Shown in pieces: positions 1 through 8,902 of a DNA stretch of 64,000 bases. Source of the DNA: Oceanipulchritudo coccoides (GTDB lineage Bacteria > Verrucomicrobiota > Verrucomicrobiia > Opitutales > Oceanipulchritudinaceae). How positions within the stretch are numbered: position 1 is the first letter of the stretch; the number at the start of each line of letters is the position of its first letter. A program made the position numbers and the translations under genes. Under the pieces are notes generated by a model that saw nothing but the letters and a program-made list of their open reading frames with translations, was not told where the DNA came from and made no database searches. Location: positions 62,001 through 126,000 of the forward strand of contig NZ_JAAGNX010000003.1 of the NCBI RefSeq assembly GCF_010500615.1, read 5' to 3'.

Positions 1-326
1 TCCATCCCGATGAAGGCATAGTTGCTGAAACCAGCGGGGTTAGCCTCGCCACTGATTCGAAGACGAAAGGCAAGCTGTCCATCGGTCCGGCTGGTATCAT
101 CCCCGCCATTCCAGAACTGCACGTAAAATCCCGGGTTATCGGCATTTCCGACTATATCAATGTCTGCCGCCTGAGCCTGCTCATCGTTAAAGTAGTCGGA
201 CTGTCGGGTGGGATCAGAGGGAAGAATGGCTTGCCAATCGGTTGTCGGGCCATCGATGACAATTGCCCCCTGAAGCGAAAGACAACTCCCTGAAAGCAGA
301 AAAAGAAAATAGTGCACCCTGTACAT
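1..326 (-). CDS. Secreted protein of unknown function, 3' end outside window
   Basis: An open frame starts at the ATG at 326 and runs off the left edge without a stop (about 108 residues visible). The first 20 or so residues have a short basic start (MYRVH) and a hydrophobic run ending near QGA, which reads as a signal peptide. The following part is acidic and contains the phrase WQAILPSDPTRQSDYFNDEQ and a segment mentioning FYVQFWNGGDD-like residues, suggesting an extracellular beta-rich or calcium-binding domain. I do not recognise the family. It lies upstream of nothing else on its strand and is separated from uvrA by about 115 bp. Confidence 0.75.
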   Translation of the reverse strand, partial: MYRVHYFLFLLSGSCLSLQGAIVIDGPTTDWQAILPSDPTRQSDYFNDEQAQAADIDIVGNADNPGFYVQFWNGGDDTSRTDGQLAFRLRISGEANPAGFSNYAFIGM

Positions 327-410
327 AGAATTGAATATTGAATCTGGTTGACTCTATTTATGCAACTGGCGAACCGGATGGATTGAAGTTAGTACAGGGA
401 CAATTTCCTC

Positions 411-427
411 TATTAGGAAACCTAATA
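411..427. repeat. Small perfect inverted repeat downstream of uvrA
   Basis: Arms TATTAGG and CCTAATA flank a 3-nt loop, 16 nt past the uvrA stop codon. The stem is AT-rich and no U tract follows on the uvrA strand, so this may be a weak transcript end or RNA-stabilising hairpin and not a classical intrinsic terminator. Confidence 0.3.
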
Positions 428-442
428 CCGCCCATTCAAGGT

Positions 443-3265
443 TTATGCCATCCCCTTCAGAGATTTGGCGGTAGCACTTCGCTTGATGGACTTAAGTTCT
501 TCGAATGGACCCGCGTGCAGAACCTCCCCACCCTGTGTCCCGCCTCCCGGGCCCAGATCAATAATCCAGTCGGCGAGGCGAATGACATCGATATTGTGCT
601 CAATCATGATCAGGGTCTGTCCCTGTTCGCGCAGTTTAAAGAGCAAGTCCATCAGGTGCTGGATATCGACCCAATGCAGACCCGTCGTCGGTTCATCAAG
701 GATGTAGAGATTGTGGCTGCGCTGGCTTTTACTCAGCTCAAGGGACAACTTTAGGCGCTGGGCCTCCCCACCGCTGAGGGTCGGGGCAGCCTGTCCCAGG
801 CGGATGTATCCGAGACCCACGGCCTGAAGTGTCTCCAGCTTGGCCCGCAACTTTGGCTGGTGGGCAAAGAGGTCCACCGCCGAATCAACCGTCAGGTCCA
901 GCACATCGGCAATATTGTATCCCTTGAAACGGACTTCCAAGGTCTCCCGGTTATAGCGATGGCCGTGGCAACTTGGACACTCTGTGTAGACATCGCTGAG
1001 AAACTGCATATCCAGCTTGATTGCTCCGTCTCCCTGACAGCGCTCACAACGACCCCCACGGACATTGAAACTGAACCGTCCCGGACCATACCCGCGGACC
1101 TTGGCCAGCGGGGTCTGCGCAAAAAGTTTTCTCAGGTCATCAAATATCTTCGTGAAGGTGGCTGGGTTTGAGCGCGGGCTACGCCCAATCGGACTTTGGT
1201 CAACGCGAACCACGCGCTCGAATGAGGAAAGTCCATCAATTCCCCTGTGACGACCGGGTATTTCCTTGGCCCTGTTTAGCTTGAAAGCCGCCGCTTTGCC
1301 AAGGACGTCATTTACCAGTGTACTTTTTCCCGATCCACTGACACCCGTGACAACAGTCAGCAATCCCATTGGAAAAGCGACATCGATTTCTTTTAGATTA
1401 TGCTCATGGGCCCCTTTTACCCTCACCCAGCCCTCAGTGGGTTCCTTGATCGGGACTGAGCGCTCCACCCTGGCCCGCCCACTGAGAAAAGCTCCCGTTT
1501 GCGAATGTTTATCCTTCGTAGCTTCCTTGACGGTCCCTTGAAAAACGAGCTCTCCCCCAGCCTCCCCGGCTCCCGGGCCAATCTCCAGAAGATGATCGGA
1601 TGCCCGGATGACATCAGGATCATGCTCAACAACGATGACGCTGTTCCCACGATCGCGAAGATCGGTCAAGGTCCGAAGAAGGTCTGCTGTGTTGGCCGGG
1701 TGGAGCCCGATGGTCGGCTCATCCAAGACGTAGGTCACGCCGACAAGGCCCATTCCGACCTGTGTCGCCAAACGTACCCGCTGGGCTTCCCCGCCGCTCA
1801 GGCTGGCGTAGGATCGGTCAAGGGACAGGTAACTCAAACCCACCTCGTTGAGGAACTGCAGACGATTGTGTAGTCCCTTTATAGCTTCCTCAAAACCCGG
1901 CAGTTTCAACCCTTCAACAAAGGCCTGTGCCTCGCCAAGCGTGCCTCCCAGAAACTCCGTGTACGGCGTGCCGGCGAGAAGAACTGAGCGGGATGACTTC
2001 TTCAGGCGGGCCCCGCCACAATCTTCACAGCGATTCCGTATCTGGTAAGCCATGAGCCGATGACGAAATCCATCGCTTGAGGTATCCCTGCGTGAACGCT
2101 CCAGGTCAGCCAGCACGCCTTCAAAACGAGCCGGCTGAGGCTTCCGGTTACCGGGCTTAAGTTTGAACAGGAATTCGCGCTCTCCGGTACCGTACAAAAT
2201 TGCCTTCCGCACATCCTCGGACAGGTCCTTCCAGGGAACCGTTGGATCAAATGGCAATTGTTCAGCCAGCTGCTTTAGCTGGGCATTCCGGGCAATGATC
2301 ATTTTTCTCGACCCGATTCGCCATGGCTTGAGCGCCCCTTTGCGAACGGATTTTTCCGGATCGGGTACGAGCAGCTCCGGAGTGAATTGAAGTGTCTCCC
2401 CCAGCCCGCCACAGGTTCGGCACGCACCGTCGGGATGATCCCAGGAGAAGTGCCTTGGGGTGATCTCCGGGAAGACTGTTCCGCATTTCTCACAGGCAAA
2501 ATGCTGGCTGACCGGAATGCTTCGCCAGCTTTCGCTCCCTTTATCCTGCAACAGGACAAAGGCCCGATTGTCGGCTTCCCGAAAAGCCAGTTCAAGCGAA
2601 TCAGCCAGCCTGCTGCGTTGGTCCGGTCTCAGGATGAGCCGGTCAATGATGAGATCCATCTGCTGCTCACCCTTCAGGCCGGAGAACAAGTCAGGATCCT
2701 CCAATTCAAGAATCTTCCCGTCCAGACGAACCCGCAAATACCCCTTCTGCTTCAGGTGTGGCACCTCGTTCCGGAGAACTGAAACTTTGGCCTCCATGTA
2801 AGGGGCGACCACCATCACCCGGCTTCCTTCAGGTTCGGTGAATATCCGTCCCAAGCAATCATCCAGGGATTGCTGCACAATTCGGCCCCCATCCTCGGGA
2901 CAGTAGGCCTCCCCACACAGCGACCAGAGTAGCCTCGCAAAATCAGCAATTTCGGTGATTGAGGCGACAGTGCTGCGCGGATTCGCCCCCGTGCCTGTTC
3001 GTTGCTCAATGGCTATGACCGGCGTAAGCCCTTCTATGTAATCCACTTCCGGACGCTCGATTTGCTCCATGATCTGCCGGGCACGGGTCGAAAGGCTGTC
3101 CATGAACTTGCGGTATCCCTCCGCAAAAAGCGTATCAAAAGCCAGTGAGGATTTACCCGATCCACTGACCCCCGTGATGACGACCATTTGTTCACGCGGT
3201 ATCGAAACATCAATCCCCTTCAGGTTGTGGACCTTGGCGCCCTTGATATGAATCACTTTTTCCAT
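443..3265 (-). CDS. uvrA: UvrA-family excinuclease ABC subunit A
   Basis: UvrA is the damage-recognising ATPase of nucleotide excision repair and works with UvrB and UvrC in the cytoplasm. From the Met at 3265 the protein has 940 residues, the usual UvrA length. Visible parts: Walker A GVSGSGKS at about 31-38; a first zinc site with Cys 258/261 and 282/285 (CEKC...CRTC); an ABC signature [11 protein letters not shown] with Walker [11 protein letters not shown]; a second Walker [11 protein letters not shown]; a second CxxC-x19-CxxC zinc module ([11 protein letters not shown]); a second signature [11 protein letters not shown] with LDEPTTGLH. An upstream in-frame ATG at 3337 would add 24 residues without family similarity, so I prefer 3265, although no clear ribosome binding site precedes either. 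The N-terminal part ([14 protein letters not shown]) differs from the common QRRYVESLSAYARQ, so this could be a second UvrA paralogue. Confidence 0.93.
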   Translation of the reverse strand: MEKVIHIKGAKVHNLKGIDVSIPREQMVVITGVSGSGKSSLAFDTLFAEGYRKFMDSLSTRARQIMEQIERPEVDYIEGLTPVIAIEQRTGTGANPRSTVASITEIADFARLLWSLCGEAYCPEDGGRIVQQSLDDCLGRIFTEPEGSRVMVVAPYMEAKVSVLRNEVPHLKQKGYLRVRLDGKILELEDPDLFSGLKGEQQMDLIIDRLILRPDQRSRLADSLELAFREADNRAFVLLQDKGSESWRSIPVSQHFACEKCGTVFPEITPRHFSWDHPDGACRTCGGLGETLQFTPELLVPDPEKSVRKGALKPWRIGSRKMIIARNAQLKQLAEQLPFDPTVPWKDLSEDVRKAILYGTGEREFLFKLKPGNRKPQPARFEGVLADLERSRRDTSSDGFRHRLMAYQIRNRCEDCGGARLKKSSRSVLLAGTPYTEFLGGTLGEAQAFVEGLKLPGFEEAIKGLHNRLQFLNEVGLSYLSLDRSYASLSGGEAQRVRLATQVGMGLVGVTYVLDEPTIGLHPANTADLLRTLTDLRDRGNSVIVVEHDPDVIRASDHLLEIGPGAGEAGGELVFQGTVKEATKDKHSQTGAFLSGRARVERSVPIKEPTEGWVRVKGAHEHNLKEIDVAFPMGLLTVVTGVSGSGKSTLVNDVLGKAAAFKLNRAKEIPGRHRGIDGLSSFERVVRVDQSPIGRSPRSNPATFTKIFDDLRKLFAQTPLAKVRGYGPGRFSFNVRGGRCERCQGDGAIKLDMQFLSDVYTECPSCHGHRYNRETLEVRFKGYNIADVLDLTVDSAVDLFAHQPKLRAKLETLQAVGLGYIRLGQAAPTLSGGEAQRLKLSLELSKSQRSHNLYILDEPTTGLHWVDIQHLMDLLFKLREQGQTLIMIEHNIDVIRLADWIIDLGPGGGTQGGEVLHAGPFEELKSIKRSATAKSLKGMA

Positions 3266-3352
3266 CCGATTGACAGGAACTGAATCACTCACCGCGGATT
3301 CTTTCAAGTTGCATCCGGCAATTACAAAAGAGGACATCGAAACCGCTTTTAT

Positions 3353-3380
3353 TTGTCATTTTGCAAAGCCGTGCTAGGAT
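3353..3380 (+). promoter_or_regulatory. Sigma-70-type promoter of the glutaredoxin gene
   Basis: A TTGTCA -35 box (3353-3358) and a TAGGAT -10 box (3375-3380) are separated by 16 nt. The predicted transcription start falls at about 3387-3390, practically on the ATG at 3390, and no Shine-Dalgarno sequence precedes that ATG. The transcript is therefore likely leaderless or nearly so. Confidence 0.55.
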
Positions 3381-3389
3381 TAAAACAGA

Positions 3390-3680
3390 ATGAGTATTAC
3401 TACCCCCACGATCTATATCAAACCAGGCTGCCCCTGGTGCCGACAGGCCATGTCGTTCTTCTCGCAACATGGCGTTCAGTTGGAAGTGCGTGATGTGACC
3501 GCAAGCACGCAAAATATGAAGCGCATGCTGGATATCAGCGGTCAATCCCTCACGCCGACTTTTGAGTTCGGGGAATTTGTTGTGGCCGATTTCTCGGTTG
3601 ACGAGTTTATCGATGCCCTCGAACAAGTCCCCGAAGTCAAACAGCAGCTCGGCTTTGGTGACGAGGAAGACTGGAACTGA
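3390..3680 (+). CDS. Glutaredoxin-family protein
   Basis: A 96-residue thioredoxin-fold protein that would reduce disulfides or glutathione adducts in the cytoplasm. The dithiol motif CPWC lies at about residues 14-17 (PGCPWCRQA), and the conserved cis-proline loop reads TPTFEF around residue 55. A short acidic tail (GDEEDWN) follows the fold. It is transcribed divergently from uvrA, and its TGA directly abuts the stop codon of asnS on the other strand. Sequence is close to the GrxC/NrdH-like group, but the exact subtype cannot be settled by eye. Confidence 0.88.
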   Translation: MSITTPTIYIKPGCPWCRQAMSFFSQHGVQLEVRDVTASTQNMKRMLDISGQSLTPTFEFGEFVVADFSVDEFIDALEQVPEVKQQLGFGDEEDWN

Positions 3681-5072
3681 TTAAAACTCGGCGTTTCCGG
3701 GTGTACGGGCAAATGGAATGACGTCACGGATATTTCCGACGCCAGTCACAAACATCAGCATGCGCTCGAAGCCAAGCCCAAATCCTGCATGAGGTGCGCT
3801 TCCGTAACGGCGTAGGTCACGGTACCACCAGTAATCTTCCTTCGAAAGCTCGTGGTGTTCCATTGCCGCGTCAAGGCGATCAAGGCGTTCCTCGCGTTGA
3901 CTGCCACCGATGATTTCTCCGATTCCCGGAACCAGGACGTCCATTGCAGCGACCGTCTTGTCGTCATTGTTCTGACGCATGTAGAACGGTTTAATTTCCT
4001 TCGGATAATTATAGACTGTGACGGGTCGCTTGAAGTGCTTTTCCGTCAGGTAACGTTCGTGCTCGCTTTGCAGATTGGCCCCGTAGCGGATCGGAAAGTC
4101 AAACTTCTCACCGGAATTCTCCAGCAATTCCACCGCTTCGGTGTAGGATAGGCGTTCGAAAGGTCGCTCCGTGACAAATCTCAGGCGCTCGTGCAGGCCC
4201 TTGTCGACAAACTTTCCAAACATTTCCAAGTCGCCAGCGCAATGCTCGAGAATATCGCTGATGAGATACTTGATGAATTCCTCGGCGAGGTCCATATCAC
4301 CCTCCAAGTCACAGAAGGCCACCTCCGGTTCAATCATCCAGAACTCGCTGGCATGCCGGGATGTATTTGAATTTTCAGCACGGAATGTCGGTCCAAATGT
4401 GTAGACCTTGCTATGGGAGAGGGCAAAAATTTCTGCCTCCAACTGGCCGCTTACGGTAAGATAAGTGGGCCGCTCAAAGAAATCCTTTGAATAATCAATT
4501 TCGCCCTCTTCAGTCCGTGGCGGATCTTTGGGATCGAGTGTGCTGACCCGGAACATTTCCCCCGCCCCCTCACAGTCGCTCGCTGTGATTAAGGGCGTGT
4601 GTACATAAATGAATTCGCGTTCCTGGAAAAACTGGTGCACCGCATAGGCAAGCCGCGAGCGCACGCGGAAAACCGCACCGAACAGATTTGCGCGCGGACG
4701 CAGGTGCGCGATTTCCCGCAGGTATTCAAGGCTGTGGCGCTTCTTTTGCAAAGGATAGCTGTCCTCTGCCTTTCCTATCAGCTCCAGCTTGGATGCCTGT
4801 ATTTCCCATGCCTGCCCGGCTCCCTGGCTTTCCACCAGCGCACCCTGCACACAGACAGCTGATCCAGTGGTGAATTCATGGATCTGGCCAAATTCCGGGC
4901 ATTTTTCATCCACAATGGCCTGCAAATTGGCAAGGCAGGTCCCGTCATTGATCTCAAGGAAGGAAAATCCCTTGGCATCCCGCCGCGTTCTTACCCAGCC
5001 AGACACTTTCACCGATTCCTCGGCGCTTGTTGCCCCAAGGGCCGCTTTCACATTTAGTTTCTTCACGCTCAT
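3681..5072 (-). CDS. asnS: Asparagine--tRNA ligase
   Basis: AsnRS charges tRNA-Asn with asparagine using ATP. The 463-residue length is typical for bacterial AsnS. An N-terminal OB-fold anticodon-binding domain (about residues 18-110, [18 protein letters not shown]) precedes the class II catalytic core. Motif 2 is recognisable in [21 protein letters not shown] and motif 3 in [15 protein letters not shown] near the end. The terminus ([16 protein letters not shown]) is the classic AsnS ending, and residue patterns distinguish it from AspS and LysS. It is followed in the same direction after 10 bp by nothing else; upstream, 10 bp away, is a methyltransferase gene, so the two are probably cotranscribed. 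Confidence 0.97.
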   Translation of the reverse strand: MSVKKLNVKAALGATSAEESVKVSGWVRTRRDAKGFSFLEINDGTCLANLQAIVDEKCPEFGQIHEFTTGSAVCVQGALVESQGAGQAWEIQASKLELIGKAEDSYPLQKKRHSLEYLREIAHLRPRANLFGAVFRVRSRLAYAVHQFFQEREFIYVHTPLITASDCEGAGEMFRVSTLDPKDPPRTEEGEIDYSKDFFERPTYLTVSGQLEAEIFALSHSKVYTFGPTFRAENSNTSRHASEFWMIEPEVAFCDLEGDMDLAEEFIKYLISDILEHCAGDLEMFGKFVDKGLHERLRFVTERPFERLSYTEAVELLENSGEKFDFPIRYGANLQSEHERYLTEKHFKRPVTVYNYPKEIKPFYMRQNNDDKTVAAMDVLVPGIGEIIGGSQREERLDRLDAAMEHHELSKEDYWWYRDLRRYGSAPHAGFGLGFERMLMFVTGVGNIRDVIPFARTPGNAEF

Positions 5073-5082
5073 TTTCTTGAAA

Positions 5083-5796
5083 TTACTCGTCTTCTTTTAC
5101 GCCTAAAATGGCAAGATGCGATGCATCCCGGTAGAGATTCACGGCAGCTGTCTTGGTCGAAAAGGTATAGGTTGCGGCAACCTTTGCCCGGATCAATGGA
5201 AAATAATCAACCAGGGAGAAGGGATAGAAAATCCCGTCCCAATTGGTTGAATGGTACCCCTTCCCGCCGGTCAGGAGGAGTTTAAGGAGCCACCTCAGGT
5301 GCAAGTCGCGAAAGCATTGCTTCACCCGTTTGGTTAGCGGGGAGCCCATCCCGTAAACATTGTGGTCCGAAATGAAGACCAACTTGCGTGAAACCCGCAG
5401 GGCTTCACGAATGGCAGGTTCCGGATCCGGAATATGATGCAGGACACCAAACATCATTACACAATCAAAAGCACCATCTTCATAGTCGAGGTTGCAGGCA
5501 TCGCCTTCTGCCAACTGGGACTCCTTTAAGCCCTTGCCGATTGCCACGTCCCGGAGCTCCTTCACCGGTTCAACCCCCATGAAGGTCATTTCAGGATGCC
5601 GCTGCTCCAGATAATTGATCGACCGGCCGGTGCCACACCCGACATCCAGCACCGATTTAATGTTGTAGTGACGAAATATTCCGCTCAGCAAGGCCGATGC
5701 AATGAAATGCTCATCATTGGGATCAGCCACACAGGCGTCATCATAGCTCCCAGCGGTGTCCTTGTAATACTGTCTTTGCTCGTCTACTTCGCTCAT
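5083..5796 (-). CDS. Class I SAM-dependent methyltransferase
   Basis: A 237-residue methyltransferase of the Methyltransf_11/25 type. Motif I is [11 protein letters not shown] (about residue 50), the acidic loop follows in GVEPVKEL, and motif post-II is in [17 protein letters not shown], typical of small-molecule or lipid methyltransferases. The C-terminal part is more variable, with a basic segment ([17 protein letters not shown]) that may contact a membrane or a substrate. A good ribosome binding site (AGGAGAGG) precedes the ATG. It lies 10 bp upstream of asnS and just downstream of the noncoding region at 5.9-6.8 kb. The substrate cannot be named from the sequence. Confidence 0.85.
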   Translation of the reverse strand: MSEVDEQRQYYKDTAGSYDDACVADPNDEHFIASALLSGIFRHYNIKSVLDVGCGTGRSINYLEQRHPEMTFMGVEPVKELRDVAIGKGLKESQLAEGDACNLDYEDGAFDCVMMFGVLHHIPDPEPAIREALRVSRKLVFISDHNVYGMGSPLTKRVKQCFRDLHLRWLLKLLLTGGKGYHSTNWDGIFYPFSLVDYFPLIRAKVAATYTFSTKTAAVNLYRDASHLAILGVKEDE

Positions 5797-5887
5797 GGGC
5801 CCTCTCCTGAGGAAATTTACCCGACATCCGGCAAACGCCGGCTAGTGAAGGGTTACTTATGCCAATTCAGCGTGGCAACCCAATTTC

Positions 5888-5928
5888 CTAAAACAAAAGA
5901 GCCCCGCCTTCTTTCGAAGACGGAGCTC
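5888..5928 (-). terminator. Intrinsic terminator closing the noncoding RNA
   Basis: On the minus strand two 13-nt arms (5916-5928 and 5899-5911) pair without gaps (a few G-U pairs) around a GAAA loop, followed by TTTTGTTTT. This is a textbook rho-independent terminator. It ends a minus-strand transcript about 90 bp before the methyltransferase gene, so that gene must have its own start. Confidence 0.85.
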
Positions 5929-6792
5929 AAAATGTGGGACGTCGCTCGCCACGCGATCTTTCCCGGATGCTGACATTTGGCGCTCTGGATCTCTCCTGGC
6001 TGCCAGCTCCCCGACGCTATTCTCCGAGGCTCTTCGGAGTTGCGGCCTCGTAGCAGGGCCGAAGATGGAATTACTTCCATCTAGTTCGTGAGTGAGGCCT
6101 CTCAGCACAGATCGCTCCGCGGTTGCGAACCACAGAACTGCCGTACCTGACAGGGATATCGCTGTAATCCGGTATCCCTACCACTTTTCCCCAAGGTCGG
6201 CTCCTGTAGTTAAATAGGACGTTTGCCTTGGGTTACGGGTCTGACCTCTTACCTCTCGGGAATGCATTCAGTTTACAGGCCGACGACTCGGTTTTTCGAG
6301 CCCCCAGCTTCTCAAAGGAAACCTGCGGCTGTTGTCTAGTTTTCGGCCGCCTGCTTCCCCGCTTGCTCTACCGTTTTCGCTGCACCAACGTTTTATGGTC
6401 GCTTTTGGCGGGATTGGCCCCCACCCGGTTTGTTCAAACGGACGAACTGCACGGTAACATTCCTTGACCTTTCAGGTCACCGCGTTGGAGCTTCCAAGGA
6501 CACAAATCCTTCGGATTCCCTAACTCAGTCTGCTGTCTTTGTGGTGACCGCTTTCTACGCGGCCGACAGCGAACTGCCGGTTGTGTGCTATCACAGATCA
6601 GGGCTGTGTGACCAACCCTGGCACCAACGGTGAAATATGCCTCACCTCGTGGGGCTTGATGGCAACCTCCGCAGAGGATACCGGCCCTCGATTATGAGGA
6701 GCCAGATTCGTTCGATAAATCTGACCTTTCCCCGGTTGCCCGGGATTATCCTGAGGCCTTCGAGTTTCGAATGCCTGTTCTTTCAAAGAACT
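5889..6792 (-). ncRNA. Candidate large structured noncoding RNA, about 0.9 kb, unassigned
   Basis: A strong promoter (6799-6828) and an intrinsic terminator (5888-5928) bracket about 905 nt with no credible protein: open frames here are under 85 codons, lack ribosome sites and have no recognisable motifs. The interval is dense in perfect hairpins: GTTCTTT/AAAGAAC at 6777-6791, AATCC/GGATT at 6505-6517, GACCT/AGGTC at 6466-6478, CCCAAGG/CCTTGGG at 6190-6232 with an inner TCCT/AGGA, GGGATA/TATCCC at 6153-6178, GATGGAA/TTCCATC at 6064-6081 and CTCCG/CGGAG at 6022-6039. A possible long-range closing pair links 6751-6758 with 6096-6105. I checked by eye for RNase P, tmRNA, 6S, SRP RNA and group I/II intron hallmarks and found none. 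It may belong to a known large RNA class or be new. Confidence 0.62.
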
Positions 6793-6798
6793 GAGAAA

Positions 6799-6828
6799 AG
6801 TATGCTCTGGGGGGGCGCCGCCTGTCAA
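6799..6828 (-). promoter_or_regulatory. Strong sigma-70-type promoter of the noncoding RNA
   Basis: On the minus strand a perfect TTGACA -35 (6823-6828) is followed after 18 nt by CATACT (6799-6804). The predicted start, about 6792, coincides with the first hairpin of the RNA (6777-6791), and no ribosome binding site or coding frame follows. Confidence 0.65.
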
Positions 6829-6854
6829 CCCTAAAACGCTCATGATCAAGCATT

Positions 6855-6980
6855 TGTGAATAATTCACAGTTATTAACACTCCCCTTTTCGGGTGTGTAT
6901 CTAACTCCCTGCTAATTGGCAGGATACAGACCAAAACCGCTGTGAATAACTTTGGGCAAAAAGCAAGTTAGTGTGAACAA
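6855..6980. promoter_or_regulatory. Cluster of DnaA-box-like sites in AT-rich intergenic DNA
   Basis: TGTGAATAA, the complement of the DnaA-box consensus form TTATTCACA, occurs exactly at 6855-6863 and 6941-6949, and a one-mismatch relative TGTGAACAA at 6972-6980, all in one orientation. The first copy is part of a 15-nt palindrome TGTGAATAATTCACA. The flanking DNA up to 7045 is AT-rich, including TTTTTTCGGAAAAAA near 7008. The cluster lies between the 3' end of the 7048 membrane protein gene and the noncoding RNA promoter. It could be an origin component or a DnaA-controlled regulatory region. Confidence 0.4.
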
Positions 6981-7047
6981 CTCAATTTGGCGTAAATTTC
7001 CCAAAACTTTTTTCGGAAAAAATTGAAGAAAAAGAGCGAAACACGGC

Positions 7048-8019
7048 TCAATTTTCGTCCTTTGGCGGCCTGGTAATGTTTTGAACTGCCTCTGTCGCGA
7101 CCACCAAACGCTGCAAAGCCTGATGGAAACTGGCCTCGCTGGCAGAATTGGCAAACGAAAGGGATTGTTCGCGTCGATCATAAGACCACTCTCCCCACTG
7201 CTCTAAAAGGATATTCAGGGCCGCGAGGGCCGCCCCGATAGCCTCAACATCCAGCTTCCTGAGCTCATAGACCTTGTTTGCTTCGGCAAAGAGCAGAATC
7301 CGTTGCATTTCTGCTACCGCAACGCGGTCAGCAGGCGGCTTGAGAGCCAGTTGATCAACGGCCTCGGTGTAGGAGTCTTCGAACGATTCAACAAACTGGG
7401 TAAATCCGCGAGCGGCCTCATAGAGCTTTTGATGCGCAAGTCGTTCGTCCTCCAGCTCCTCCCGGGTACGGAAAGTAATCCAAGTATCGGGTCCTCGCGT
7501 GGGATAAGTATTCAAGGCCTCTTTATAGTCATCGCTTTTGCGCTTGAGGGCGTCCCCCATTTTCTGGTCCAGGGCGCGGATCTTTTCGAGGGAAAGGACA
7601 TCAATCCGGCCCTCGTACTGGGTAAAGCGGTCCTTCGGGCGAGTGGATCGGGCAGACCGCACTTCATCAAGGGCCGCCTGCGCCTGACGGCGGAGCTCAC
7701 CCTGAAGGGCCTTTTGTCGACTGCTGATTTCCTTTGCAAACTGCTCATCAAAGCGCTCCTGGGCTAATTTTGCCATAAACAGGGGAAGGAGCAGAAGGCA
7801 TCCACAAAGACCAAAAGCAAACCACCCGACAAGGACCGGATCACGCCTGTTGATAAGAGGAGCACTGAGAATAAGGCCAATCCCGATAAGGACGACTGCC
7901 AACGGCCACCCGGTCGAGACGTAGACCGTATTGAACCAGTCAACATCAGGATACCAAGCACCCAGCTGACTGAACAAGAAGCCAATAAAGAAGATCAAAC
8001 TACCCAGAACCACCCTCAT
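7048..8019 (-). CDS. Membrane protein with N-terminal helices and coiled-coil region
   Basis: A 323-residue protein not recognised as a named family. Three hydrophobic helices are seen at about residues 4-22, 37-56 and 63-83. A charged alpha-helical region follows (QKALQGELRRQAQAALDEV and onward) with heptad-like spacing, probably coiled coil, and then a soluble helical domain to the end. Its ATG overlaps the tatD stop by 4 nt (ATGA type), so the two are translated together. The layout suggests an inner-membrane anchor with a large cytoplasmic or periplasmic helical domain. Function unknown. Confidence 0.85.
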   Translation of the reverse strand: MRVVLGSLIFFIGFLFSQLGAWYPDVDWFNTVYVSTGWPLAVVLIGIGLILSAPLINRRDPVLVGWFAFGLCGCLLLLPLFMAKLAQERFDEQFAKEISSRQKALQGELRRQAQAALDEVRSARSTRPKDRFTQYEGRIDVLSLEKIRALDQKMGDALKRKSDDYKEALNTYPTRGPDTWITFRTREELEDERLAHQKLYEAARGFTQFVESFEDSYTEAVDQLALKPPADRVAVAEMQRILLFAEANKVYELRKLDVEAIGAALAALNILLEQWGEWSYDRREQSLSFANSASEASFHQALQRLVVATEAVQNITRPPKDEN

Positions 8020-8816
8020 GAATCGCTTAATCCATAGAATTCAATGGCATTCCGGGTCGTGATCTTGGCCAGCTCCTCAGGAGTCACACCGAACAATTCC
8101 GCCGCGAAATTGGCAATGTGGAGAACATTCGCTGGCTCGTTGGGTTTGCCGCGGAGCGGTTCGGGGGACAGGTAGGGAGAGTCCGTCTCGAGCATCAGCC
8201 GGTCCAGGCCTTGGGCGAGGGCTGCTTGGCGGACAGGTTCGGCATTCTTGTAAGTCAGGATTCCTGTAAAGGAGGCGCGTCCACCACGTTCGAGGATCGG
8301 CTCGAGTAATTCAGGACCGTCGCTGAAACAATGAAACACAACCTTTTCCCAGTTAAGCCCGCTGGCATCAATAAACCGGATACAGTCCTGAACGGCATTA
8401 CGCGAATGAATGACCACTGGACAATCCAGCTGGAAGGCCAATTCCAGTTGTGCCTTGAAGGCCCGCTCCTGTAGTTGGCGGGCTTCCGCCGCTTCGTCCG
8501 GATACTTTGGCAAATGAAAGTAATCCAGTCCGATCTCTCCAAGGGCCACCGGTTGTGGATCCGTGGCAAAATATGTTGAGACCGCTTTGATGTGGTCGCC
8601 CCATCCTTCTTCCACATCGCACGGGTGGATACCCACCGTCCAGTCAACCCGTCCGCGCTCGCTGGCCGCCAGGCGGTAATACCGCTCCCAGTCCGCAGGG
8701 CCCGTTCCAACCGTGATACAGCGGCCAATACCAGCCTCCTGCATACGCCCCAGAAGGGCTTCCCCATCGCCCTTTAGGAAGGCCTTCTCCAAATGGCAGT
8801 GCGTATCAATCAACAT
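8016..8816 (-). CDS. TatD family hydrolase (metal-dependent DNase-like)
   Basis: TatD/YcfH-type TIM-barrel metallohydrolase of the amidohydrolase superfamily, about 266 residues from the preferred start. The N-terminal metal motif DTHCHLE begins at residue 3. Further ligands appear in ALGEIGLDYF (Glu), VVIHSRNA (His), VFHCFSDG (His) and METDSPYLSPEPLRGKPNEP (Asp) with the classic TatD ending NAIEFYGL. An in-frame ATG at 8852 would add 12 residues before the family start, but the ATG at 8816 follows GGTGGA and begins exactly where homologues begin. It overlaps the downstream membrane protein gene by 4 nt. Family members have 3'-5' exonuclease or D-aminoacyl hydrolase activity; which applies here is open. 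Confidence 0.92.
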   Translation of the reverse strand: MLIDTHCHLEKAFLKGDGEALLGRMQEAGIGRCITVGTGPADWERYYRLAASERGRVDWTVGIHPCDVEEGWGDHIKAVSTYFATDPQPVALGEIGLDYFHLPKYPDEAAEARQLQERAFKAQLELAFQLDCPVVIHSRNAVQDCIRFIDASGLNWEKVVFHCFSDGPELLEPILERGGRASFTGILTYKNAEPVRQAALAQGLDRLMLETDSPYLSPEPLRGKPNEPANVLHIANFAAELFGVTPEELAKITTRNAIEFYGLSDS

Positions 8817-8902
8817 AATCCACCAATGGACCAGATTAGCCGGGAACTTCAACTGATCTTTTTGATTTGAAAGCTACGCACTTTTCGCATTCTCATTAAG
8901 GC

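Noticed and set aside
5899-5928. Group II intron domain V (GAAA-capped stem starting GAGC)
   Set aside because: No bulge or AGC triad, and it is followed by a U tract, so it is a terminator.
6105-6140. 6S-like GCTCCGCGGTT on the plus strand
   Set aside because: The match is limited to about 11 bases; the closing stems and central bubble are not formed on that strand, while promoter and terminator point to the minus strand.
5889-6792. RNase P RNA, tmRNA or SRP RNA reading of the noncoding interval
   Set aside because: No GAGGAAAGTCC block, no tag frame with terminal CCA, and no SRP apical domain were seen on either strand by eye. A covariance search would settle this.
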